A stretch of DNA of 5,055 bases from Methylacidiphilum sp. (GTDB lineage: Bacteria; Verrucomicrobiota; Verrucomicrobiia; CAIQCK01), in the NCBI GenBank assembly GCA_020718125.1, contig DYDC01000217.1:1-5055 (forward strand). The letters run 5' to 3'. Position numbers and translations under genes: made by a program. Each line of letters starts with the position of its first letter. Position 1 is the stretch's first letter. The notes beneath the pieces are model-generated. The model saw nothing but the letters and a program-made list of their open reading frames with translations. It was not told where the DNA came from and ran no database searches. Below are positions 1-4,841 of this stretch, one piece after another.

Positions 1-1
1 C

Positions 2-253
2 GGGCTATTCTCGTCCGTCCCTCTGGGACTTGATCGTGGTGCGTGTGTCAAGTTGCGCCCCGGTGAGCACGCGGAGCTTTACCGGAACGTGACTGTGACC
101 CTGCTGCAACCGCTGCGTTGGGGAAAGATCGCGTCGGCGCGGTGGCTCCAGCCGGCCCAGAAGCCCGTCACGCTGAAGCCTGAGCGCCATGAGGATTGTG
201 TGCGGCTGACGTTGCCGCGAATCGAGACGTGGAGAGTCGTCGAGATCCGTTGA
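2..253 (+). CDS. C-terminal fragment, possible glycoside-hydrolase-like beta-sandwich end
   Basis: This frame is open from the left edge of the window to a TGA at 251-253 and gives 83 residues without a convincing internal start. A TTG at 53 is in frame, but coding continues smoothly across it, so I treat the gene as cut by the window edge. The last 50 residues alternate hydrophobic and charged positions like beta strands (RNVTVTLL, then SARWL, VTLKPE, CVRLTLPRIETWRVVEI). That rhythm, with a final Val/Val/Glu/Ile strand, resembles the small C-terminal beta-sandwich that ends many large secreted glycoside hydrolases and similar carbohydrate-active proteins. The resemblance is by eye only and no catalytic part is visible, so substrate and reaction cannot be given. 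It ends 16 bp from the stop of the convergent methyltransferase gene. Coding status is fairly likely; the family guess is weak. Confidence 0.6.
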   Translation, partial: GLFSSVPLGLDRGACVKLRPGEHAELYRNVTVTLLQPLRWGKIASARWLQPAQKPVTLKPERHEDCVRLTLPRIETWRVVEIR

Positions 254-254
254 C

Positions 255-284
255 GCGCCGCTGCGCGTCCTATCGCAGCCGCGC
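255..284. terminator. Hairpin between two convergent genes
   Basis: Bases 255-265 and 274-284 form an 11-bp inverted repeat with one mismatch and an 8-nt loop. It sits directly after the plus-strand stop (251-253) and overlaps the minus-strand stop (272-270), so it could end transcription from both sides. Neither side has a T run, so intrinsic termination is unproven. It may act only as a 3' mRNA-stabilising stem. Confidence 0.35.
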
Positions 285-1013
285 CGTCCAGAGGCTGACG
301 ACATACGGGAGGCGGAACCGCCCGTTCCCGGCGTGACGGACCACCATCGCGCGCAGGTCGCGTTCCAGCGACTCCAGCCGGTCGGGCGGCACCTCGTTGC
401 GGACGTAACTGAAGGAGCGCACGAGGCTCACGAACCGGTCGGCGGTGAACTCGATCTCGTGCCGAAGCTCGGTGTGCGCCGTGGGCGCAAAGGTCCCGAT
501 GTCATCGAGCGCTTTGCCCCACGCGATCCGCTTGCGGTAGGCCGGGTCGTGTTTCGGGTTGTAGCGCGGGATGATGACGTCGAGTTCGGCCCAGACCAGC
601 GACCGGCTGGTGTCGCGGTCGTTCCAGAAGATGGCGAGGCCGCCGCCGCGCAGGATGCGCCGCCACTCCGCCAGCGCGCGCGGCGCGTCGAACCAGTGGA
701 ACGCCTGCGCCGCGACGACGGCGTCCACGCTCGCGTCGGCGAGGCCGGTGGCCTCTGCCGTGCCGGCCCGGAACGGGACGCCGAGCCGCCGCTCGCCCTC
801 GGCGCGCATGGCGTCGTCCGGCTCGATGGGCATGACGCGGAAGCCGGCGTCGAGGAAAAGTTTCGAGGCGAGGCCGGTGCCCGCGCCGATGTCGGCGACG
901 AGGGCGCGGGGCGGGAGGTTGAGGTTTTGGGCAATGACGCGGGACAGTTCGGGGGGATAGTCCGGCCGGCCGGCGGCGAAGTCGGCGACGCAGGCGTTGA
1001 AGGCGGTCTTCAT
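270..1013 (-). CDS. Class I SAM-dependent methyltransferase
   Basis: The 247-residue product has a Rossmann-fold methyltransferase layout. The SAM-binding motif I is VADIGAGTG at residues 39-47. An acidic residue for the ribose hydroxyls sits in IEPDD (63-67). The motif II region is DAVVAAQAFHWFD (97-109), and a post-II strand LRGGGLAIFWND lies at 121-132. The length and the AFHWFD signature fit small soluble Methyltransf_11/25-type enzymes related to yeast Crg1 and trans-aconitate methyltransferases, whose acceptors are usually small molecules. The acceptor here cannot be read from sequence. I chose the ATG at 1013-1011 because the 73 in-frame residues upstream are an Arg/Pro-rich shadow of the kinase C-terminus and the conserved fold starts just after this Met. 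The start overlaps the kinase stop by four bases (ATGA) and has no Shine-Dalgarno of its own, so it probably depends on translation of the kinase. It is the last gene of that unit. Confidence 0.93.
   Translation of the reverse strand: MKTAFNACVADFAAGRPDYPPELSRVIAQNLNLPPRALVADIGAGTGLASKLFLDAGFRVMPIEPDDAMRAEGERRLGVPFRAGTAEATGLADASVDAVVAAQAFHWFDAPRALAEWRRILRGGGLAIFWNDRDTSRSLVWAELDVIIPRYNPKHDPAYRKRIAWGKALDDIGTFAPTAHTELRHEIEFTADRFVSLVRSFSYVRNEVPPDRLESLERDLRAMVVRHAGNGRFRLPYVVSLWTARLR
1010..1013 (-). promoter_or_regulatory. ATGA stop-start overlap (translational coupling)
   Basis: On the minus strand the kinase TGA stop (1012-1010) and the methyltransferase ATG (1013-1011) share the tetranucleotide ATGA. 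The bases just before it contain no Shine-Dalgarno-like sequence. Such overlaps are known to support termination-reinitiation, so methyltransferase output is inferred to follow kinase translation. Confidence 0.85.
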
Positions 1014-3070
1014 GGACGCGTGGCGGGCGTTGTCACGGCGCGGCGTTTGAGGGCGGCCGGGACGTTGGCGTCGCCGAGGACGGCGCGGGCGGCGTCGTAG
1101 TAACGTTTGGCGTCTGCGGCGCGGCCGGTTTCCCAGGCGTAGAGGGCCATGGCGGCAAGCGCGCGGCCGTCCTGGTAGGTGACGCTTTGCTGGAGGAGTT
1201 CGTAGAGGGTCTGTTCGGCGAAGTGGCCCCACGGCAGGGTGATGGAGCCTCTGCCGCTGGCCAGGACGATGCTGACGGTATCCACGTCGGCGGCGGCAGG
1301 CTGGCCGTTGAGCGTGCCGCCGGTGCGCAGGGCGAGGTTTCGCGGCGGCAGTTTGGTTTTCCCAATGATGGTGATGAGGCGGGTCTTCAGCTCGACGAGC
1401 AACTGGAGTTCGTCGGCGCGGGTCTGGATGCGCGGGCGGAGGCCGGGGTCGGTGGTCTTGGTGGCGAGGGCGGCGACGTATTGCTGGGCGCGCTCGAAGT
1501 TGAAGGTGCGCACCAGCGGGTCGGCGGGCGCGACGATGGAGCGGGCGGCGGCGGCGAGTTGCTGCTGGCGGGCGCGCTCGGCCCCGGCCTGCTTCGTGTC
1601 GAAGTCGGCATGGGCGGTCTTGATCTCGTCGAGGCGGGCTTCGACGAGTTTCTGGAGGACGGGCCGCGCGGCGAAGTTGGTGACGCTTTGCGCCAGGAGC
1701 GTCTCGGCTTCGACGAATTTGTTGGACTGGGTGAAGGTGTCCGCGTCCGTCATGATCTGTTTGAGTTGGGCCAGCAGGACTGGCCGGTCATCGGGCTGGT
1801 CCGGCGGGACGGCGGCCACCGTGTTCGTGTCCGGAGCGGGCACAGCGACGGGCATTTCGTTGGTGGCGGGGGCGACGGCGGGGAGGTTGGTCATGGCGGC
1901 CGCTTCGGGAGGCGGGACAACGACCGGCACGGGCGCGACGGCTCCCGGGATGTTTGTCGCGGGCACAGCCGGCGGGGCGGTGGGATGGATGACGCGGCGC
2001 GCTTTGGAGGGTGCGATGAGGACGATGTTGGTCTTGGAGTGGCGACCGGCGTGAGATGCCGCGGGAGGCGACGGGGGGGCCAGTTGTTGCCGCTGAATGA
2101 GTTTGTAACCAACCGCCGCGATGACGGCGATGAGCGCGGCGACACCGATGAGAAGGCCCGCTGCGGAGCGCTGCGGCGACGGTTTGGAGGCGCGGGTTTC
2201 CGGCGGGCGGGCGCCTGTGCGCGGGCCGCCGCGTGGCTTGCCGGTGCGGATGGCGCGGATGCGTTCGAGTTCCTCGATGGCCTCGGCGGCCGTCTGGTAA
2301 CGGCCGGCAGGGTTCTTGGCGAGGAGCTTGAGGATGAACGTCTCGAATTCCCCGGAGAGTTGCGGGTTGAGTTTTCGCGGTGGATCGGGCGTGTCGTGGA
2401 TCTGCATCGCCATGACCTGCAGCGGGTCCTTGTTGTCGAAGGGGGCGCGGCCGCAGACGGCGTGGTAGAGGGTGCAGCCGAGCGCGTAGAGATCGGTGCG
2501 GGCGTCCACCTCCTTCTCGGCGCGGCATTGTTCGGGCGAGCAATACTGCGGGGTGCCTTCGGCGAGGCCGCCCTTGAAGGTGGTGGTGCCGTGGCGGTGG
2601 GCGAGGCCGAGGTCGGCGACTTTGACCTGGCCCTCGGGGGTCAGCAGGATGTTGGCGGGTTTGATGTCGCGGTGGACGATCCTAGCGCGGCGCCAGGCGA
2701 AGTCGAGGGCCTGGGCGATCTGGAGGCCGGATTCGATGGCGTCGAGTTCGGAGAGTTTGCCTTCGCGGGTGATCCGGTCGTGCAAGGTGCCGGCCTCGAC
2801 CAGTTCCATGACGAAATACCAGACGCCGTTGTGCTCGCCGGCCTCGATGGCCTGGACGAGGTGCGGGTGCGAGAACGTGGCGGCGGCGCGGGCTTCGTGG
2901 AGAAACTTGTTGGCGAACTCTGCGTCCTTGGCGATTTCGGGGCGCAGGACCTTGATCGCCACGAGCCGGTCGAGCGAGAGCTGGCGGGCGCGATAGACGG
3001 TGCCCACGCCACCCTCGCCGATGAGGCCAAGGACGTCGTAGCCCGGGATGTCAAGATCGGGGTCGGACAT
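1010..3070 (-). CDS. Membrane-anchored Hanks-type Ser/Thr protein kinase
   Basis: This 686-residue protein phosphorylates Ser/Thr residues from the cytoplasmic face of the membrane. The N-terminal kinase domain spans about residues 10-270. Visible elements are the glycine loop GEGGVG (18-23), the ATP-anchoring Lys40 in AIK, the helix-C Glu59, and the catalytic loop HRDIKPAN (133-140, Asp135 the base). The metal motif is DLG (153-155) instead of DFG. The activation segment has TTT at 162-164, and SPE (178-180) replaces APE. All catalytic residues are present, so it should be active. A basic Pro-rich stretch precedes one membrane helix (about 303-325). A Pro/Ala/Val linker (331-428) follows, with repeated Thr-Asn units. 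The C-terminal region (430-675) is helical and TPR-like, for example the segment 636-667, and presumably senses or binds a partner outside the cytoplasm. The start at ATG 3070-3068 is fixed by an in-frame stop at 3106-3104. It is cotranscribed with the downstream methyltransferase. Confidence 0.97.
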   Translation of the reverse strand: MSDPDLDIPGYDVLGLIGEGGVGTVYRARQLSLDRLVAIKVLRPEIAKDAEFANKFLHEARAAATFSHPHLVQAIEAGEHNGVWYFVMELVEAGTLHDRITREGKLSELDAIESGLQIAQALDFAWRRARIVHRDIKPANILLTPEGQVKVADLGLAHRHGTTTFKGGLAEGTPQYCSPEQCRAEKEVDARTDLYALGCTLYHAVCGRAPFDNKDPLQVMAMQIHDTPDPPRKLNPQLSGEFETFILKLLAKNPAGRYQTAAEAIEELERIRAIRTGKPRGGPRTGARPPETRASKPSPQRSAAGLLIGVAALIAVIAAVGYKLIQRQQLAPPSPPAASHAGRHSKTNIVLIAPSKARRVIHPTAPPAVPATNIPGAVAPVPVVVPPPEAAAMTNLPAVAPATNEMPVAVPAPDTNTVAAVPPDQPDDRPVLLAQLKQIMTDADTFTQSNKFVEAETLLAQSVTNFAARPVLQKLVEARLDEIKTAHADFDTKQAGAERARQQQLAAAARSIVAPADPLVRTFNFERAQQYVAALATKTTDPGLRPRIQTRADELQLLVELKTRLITIIGKTKLPPRNLALRTGGTLNGQPAAADVDTVSIVLASGRGSITLPWGHFAEQTLYELLQQSVTYQDGRALAAMALYAWETGRAADAKRYYDAARAVLGDANVPAALKRRAVTTPATRP

Positions 3071-3080
3071 GGGACGGCGG

Positions 3081-3110
3081 ATTCTAAACCCACGCCGCCG
3101 GCGTTAACAA
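3081..3110 (-). promoter_or_regulatory. Sigma70-like promoter of the kinase gene
   Basis: On the minus strand a -35 box TTGTTA (3110-3105, 4 of 6 consensus bases) and a -10 box TAGAAT (3086-3081, 5 of 6) are separated by 18 bp. The -10 box ends 10 nt before the kinase ATG, so a start site 6-8 nt downstream would leave a leader of only a few bases. There is no Shine-Dalgarno before this ATG, which fits a leaderless or near-leaderless mRNA. The call rests on hexamer match and position only. Confidence 0.5.
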
Positions 3111-3140
3111 GCGTTGCTCGGAGGAAAAAGGCCGGCCACC

Positions 3141-3173
3141 GTTCGGACGCGGGATACATCGCCGGTTCCGAAC
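3141..3173. repeat. 7-bp inverted repeat upstream of the kinase promoter
   Basis: GTTCGGA at 3141-3147 and its perfect complement TCCGAAC at 3167-3173 are separated by 19 bp, about 30 bp upstream of the kinase -35 box. The half-site spacing of 26 bp, about two and a half helical turns, would fit a regulator site. Alternatively it may be a weak stem. On the minus strand it is followed by GGCCGGCC and five T residues (3129-3125 region), so a second terminator for the upstream unit is also possible. No known operator is recognised. Confidence 0.25.
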
Positions 3174-3219
3174 ACCCCGCGGGTTGCCACCGCTACGCGC
3201 GTCCGCGCGTCCCGTGCAT

Positions 3220-3283
3220 AAAAGCCGAAACCCGAAGTTGAGCCGGCAACGATGCTGGTGCTGCGGTCAACTTCGGTTTTCGG
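3220..3283 (-). terminator. Intrinsic terminator of the small membrane-protein operon
   Basis: Two 17-base arms, 3267-3283 and 3225-3241, pair with one mismatch. In the minus-strand transcript they are followed by a short GC step and a TTTT run (3223-3220). The 25-nt loop may fold further through CCG/CGG at 3243-3245 and 3264-3266. It lies 23 bp past the stop of the 133-residue protein and upstream of the kinase promoter, so it should insulate the two transcription units. Confidence 0.6.
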
Positions 3284-3305
3284 GATGAACGTCTGTTGAT
3301 GCCAG

Positions 3306-3707
3306 TTAACGCTTCGCTGCCGGTTGCGTCGCCGGGGCAGTCGCCGCTGGCGGTTGGGTCGCGGGGGTGCCCGCTGCGGGCGTCGTCCCGGATTGCTGCC
3401 CTTGCCCGGGCTTCTGGAGCTGCACGCTGAGGCCATGACGGTTCATGAGAGCCACGAGGTTTGGATCGCCGGTAGCCTGGAGGTATTGCACGAGCAGTTG
3501 GAGCAGGTTGTTGAATCCCTGGTCCAGCGGGCGGGCGGCATCGAGCTGCTGGCGCGCTCCCGCGATGCTGGTGGTGAGGTTCTCGTTCTGTTGGCCAACG
3601 TAAACACTGACCCGCCATCCGAGCACGGCCAGAAGCACGGCCAGGATGGCGACGGAAACGCTGAGAATGGGGGCGCAGGAATTTCTATTGGAAGTCATCT
3701 CGCTCAT
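3306..3707 (-). CDS. Small single-pass membrane protein, second of a duplicated pair
   Basis: I do not recognise this 133-residue protein. It has a short polar N-terminus, one membrane helix (about 13-33, ILSVSVAILAVLLAVLG), a Gln/Asn/Ala-rich helical stretch (38-65) and a conserved block at 65-93. It ends in a low-complexity Gln/Pro/Ala/Thr tail (98-133) containing PATQP twice. The N-in helix predicts that most of the chain lies outside the cytoplasm. The block F-x2-L-x-Q-x-L-V-x-Y-x-Q, then PN and GL, matches the neighbouring 111-residue protein, so the two are probably diverged copies. The ATG at 3707-3705 is preceded by GGAG (3720-3717) nine bases upstream, inside the last codons of its neighbour. 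A second Met at residue 4 is a less likely start. The gene begins 5 nt after the neighbour's stop and is last in the unit. Cys11 is not in a convincing lipobox. Confidence 0.86.
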   Translation of the reverse strand: MSEMTSNRNSCAPILSVSVAILAVLLAVLGWRVSVYVGQQNENLTTSIAGARQQLDAARPLDQGFNNLLQLLVQYLQATGDPNLVALMNRHGLSVQLQKPGQGQQSGTTPAAGTPATQPPAATAPATQPAAKR

Positions 3708-3712
3708 GGGGT

Positions 3713-4048
3713 TTATCTCCGGGGAGTCGTGGGGGTGGTGAAACCCGGACTTTGCGGCCGTTGCTGGGTGGGCTGTCCGGTCTGCTGCAGGGCGGGCGCG
3801 TTCTTCAGGCCCATCGGCACGAGCACGGCGTCAATGTTCGGGTTCTGCTGGCTGTAAAGCACAAGGTCCTGGGCCAGTCGCTGGAAAACAAGACGGCGGA
3901 CTTGCATGTTGTTCACTTCACCCTGCAGTTGCCGCGCGTCATTCAACAATTGCGCGTGCTGGCTGCCTCGCGCCCAGGTGAGCACCACGCTGCCTGCCGC
4001 CAACAGAACGGCGACCGGCACCAACAGTTTTTTCACTGAGTCTTCCAT
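3713..4048 (-). CDS. Small single-pass membrane protein, first of a duplicated pair
   Basis: This 111-residue protein is also of unknown function. A short N-terminus with two Lys is followed by one membrane helix (about 8-25), a polar helical stretch (28-54) and the block at 55-81. A Gln/Pro/Thr-rich tail (86-111) ends in two Arg. The block has F55, L58, Q60, L62, V63, Y65, Q67, then PN at 70-71 and GL at 80-81. The same spacing occurs at 65-93 of the next gene product. The layout of helix, coiled stretch, conserved block and disordered tail suggests a small inner-membrane protein with its soluble part outside the cytoplasm, perhaps a subunit that pairs with its paralogue. That role is inference. 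The ATG at 4048-4046 has a strong AGGAG (4058-4054) five bases upstream. It is the first gene of a two-gene unit read leftward from the divergent region 4049-4259. Confidence 0.88.
   Translation of the reverse strand: MEDSVKKLLVPVAVLLAAGSVVLTWARGSQHAQLLNDARQLQGEVNNMQVRRLVFQRLAQDLVLYSQQNPNIDAVLVPMGLKNAPALQQTGQPTQQRPQSPGFTTPTTPRR
3717..3720 (-). promoter_or_regulatory. Shine-Dalgarno of the 133-residue protein
   Basis: GGAG at 3720-3717 lies nine bases before the ATG at 3707. It overlaps the final Arg codons of the upstream gene, whose stop is at 3715-3713. It favours the 3707 start and links translation of the pair. Confidence 0.6.
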
Positions 4049-4053
4049 CGTTT

Positions 4054-4058
4054 CTCCT
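4054..4058 (-). promoter_or_regulatory. Shine-Dalgarno of the 111-residue protein
   Basis: AGGAG, within AAAAGGAGAAACG just before the ATG at 4048, is a near-perfect ribosome-binding site with a 5-nt spacer. It fixes the start and contrasts with the kinase gene, which has none. Confidence 0.75.
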
Positions 4059-4111
4059 TTTACTGGGTTTCTTGACCGCCCGCCGGGTTTCTGCCGGCAA
4101 ACAGGGCGCGC

Positions 4112-4140
4112 ACTTTACACGCCGTGTCTTGGCCCGTCTA
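4112..4140 (-). promoter_or_regulatory. Candidate promoter for the membrane-protein pair
   Basis: On the minus strand TAGACG (4140-4135, 4 of 6 to TTGACA) and TAAAGT (4117-4112, 4 of 6 to TATAAT) are 17 bp apart. This would give a leader of about 55-60 nt before the ATG at 4048. The boxes are mediocre and the call is tentative. The AAAAATG repeat cluster lies immediately upstream of the -35 box. Confidence 0.3.
4117..4127. repeat. 11-bp dyad in the divergent intergenic region
   Basis: ACACG-C-CGTGT is a perfect 5-bp inverted repeat around one base. It touches the candidate minus-strand -10 box, a position where a dimeric repressor could act. It is short enough to be chance; no known operator is recognised. 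Confidence 0.2.
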
Positions 4141-4143
4141 TGA

Positions 4144-4179
4144 CATTTTTCGGGAAAAATGCGTTCAAGGAAAAATGCG
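4144..4179. repeat. Cluster of three AAAAATG elements
   Basis: CATTTTTC (4144-4151) and GAAAAATG (4154-4161) form an inverted repeat separated by 2 bp. The 11-mer GGAAAAATGCG then occurs twice directly, at 4153-4163 and 4169-4179, 16 bp start to start. The A5/T5 tracts stand out from the GC-rich surroundings and lie between divergent genes. They could be an UP-element-like stretch, a regulator site or a small hairpin. The rest of 4049-4259 shows no gene I can support. Confidence 0.45.
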
Positions 4180-4259
4180 CGCCGATGCGGCCAGAGATGG
4201 TGGCCAAGCACGGCAGACTTGTTAGAGCGCCCAACTTGTGCTGTCAGAACGCAGGCGCC

Positions 4260-4777
4260 ATGAAGGACTTGACTGAGGTGACATTCCGAGTTCTGGACGA
4301 TATGTTCCGCGAACACGGTCCTGTGGATTGGCCTACGGTGCAAGACTGGGCGCGCCGGGACAGGATCCGGCCAGCGACGTGGCTGTGGAACTCACACGAC
4401 CGGACCTGGCGGCTCGCGGGCGAGTTGACCGAAGTGGCGGCCCTGATGGCCCCCTCGGCCGAAACCGAGGCCCTGTCCGGTGAAAAATTCATCCAGCCCA
4501 TCTTCTCCCCGCCCCTGCGGGAAAAAAACGCATCCACTGGCAGGCAGGCCCCACCAGCCGGCTCGCGATCACGGCGTTCCTCTGTGGCATCACGGGGCTG
4601 TGGATCGGCCCCGTCGCGCTCGTGGCGATTGCCCTCGGCCATTTCGCCCAGTGGAGGTTCCACTACTCGCCGCCCATTCTGGGAGGTTTCGCACTCGCGC
4701 TGTGGAGCCTACGGTTCGGCTATCTGGCGGTGGCGCTGTTGTTGTTCGAACTGATCCGCAGCCCCGTGGCCCACTAA
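4260..4777 (+). CDS. GYF_2 plus DUF4190-like membrane protein, split by a -1 frame change
   Basis: From the ATG at 4260 the first 90 residues carry a GYF_2-type domain: GPVDW (20-24), RIRPATWLW (35-43) and W50 match its G-P-V ... I-x-P-x-x-x-x-W ... W pattern. In this frame the rest is an implausible Ser/Arg-rich tail to TGA at 4752-4754 (164 residues). The -1 frame, open from 4484 and without an ATG, instead encodes a clear two-helix DUF4190-like domain ending at TAA 4775-4777. Reading on after AAC 4527-4529 with CGC (4529-4531) gives a 172-residue fusion with helices at about 102-125 and 141-165. GYF_2 joined to DUF4190 is a known architecture, so the two halves belong together. Either one A was lost (8 to 7), the sequence has an error, or frameshifting is real. 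An alternative in-frame ATG at 4185 would add 25 residues. Function is unknown; the GYF_2 part likely binds a proline-rich partner or substrate. Confidence 0.78.
4523..4529 (+). other. A AAA AAC heptamer at the frame junction
   Basis: In the zero frame the codons GAA AAA AAC (4521-4529) create the heptamer A AAA AAC, a recognised -1 slippery sequence. Slippage by one base joins exactly the frame that encodes the DUF4190-like half. A 5-bp GC stem (4508-4512 with 4517-4521) sits directly upstream. I see only weak 4-bp stems downstream and no clear upstream Shine-Dalgarno stimulator. Polymerase slippage or a homopolymer indel would give the same pattern. Confidence 0.55.
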
Positions 4778-4796
4778 GGAAACCTTCGGCACCGGC

Positions 4797-4815
4797 GCCG
4801 CGCGCCTCGCGCGGC
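4797..4815. terminator. GC-only hairpin between convergent genes
   Basis: GCCGCGCG (4797-4804) and CGCGCGGC (4808-4815) pair perfectly around a 3-nt loop. The hairpin lies between the plus-strand stop at 4777 and the minus-strand stop at 4842. A second 7-bp stem (4812-4818 with 4834-4840) would compete with it. There is no good T run on either side, so efficient intrinsic termination is not assured. Confidence 0.4.
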
Positions 4816-4841
4816 CGCACAGGCGGGTGTTTCGCGGCCGG

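Noticed and set aside
1014..1232. N-terminal extension of the methyltransferase
   Set aside because: The extra 73 residues are an Arg/Pro-rich out-of-frame reading of the kinase C-terminus. The ATG at 1013 gives the normal family length.
3131..3138. GGCCGGCC palindrome
   Set aside because: A short GC palindrome in GC-rich DNA is expected by chance; no further structure supports a recombination or methylation site.
1187..3241. 684-residue open frame on the plus strand
   Set aside because: It is antisense to the kinase, whose motifs are unmistakable. Long antisense frames are expected in GC-rich coding DNA, and its Gly/Asp/Val-rich product has no domain.
3104..3436. 110-residue minus-strand frame spanning the terminator region
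   Set aside because: It overlaps the end of the 133-residue protein out of frame, crosses the terminator hairpin and is Arg/Pro-rich with no motif.
3906..4259. Upstream extension of the GYF_2 open frame
   Set aside because: It would run antisense through the first membrane-protein gene and across a promoter region; the domain starts only after 4260.
4244..4663. 139-residue minus-strand frame opposite the GYF_2 gene
   Set aside because: The product is compositionally a shadow (Arg/Ser-rich), and the plus strand carries recognisable domains in the same place.
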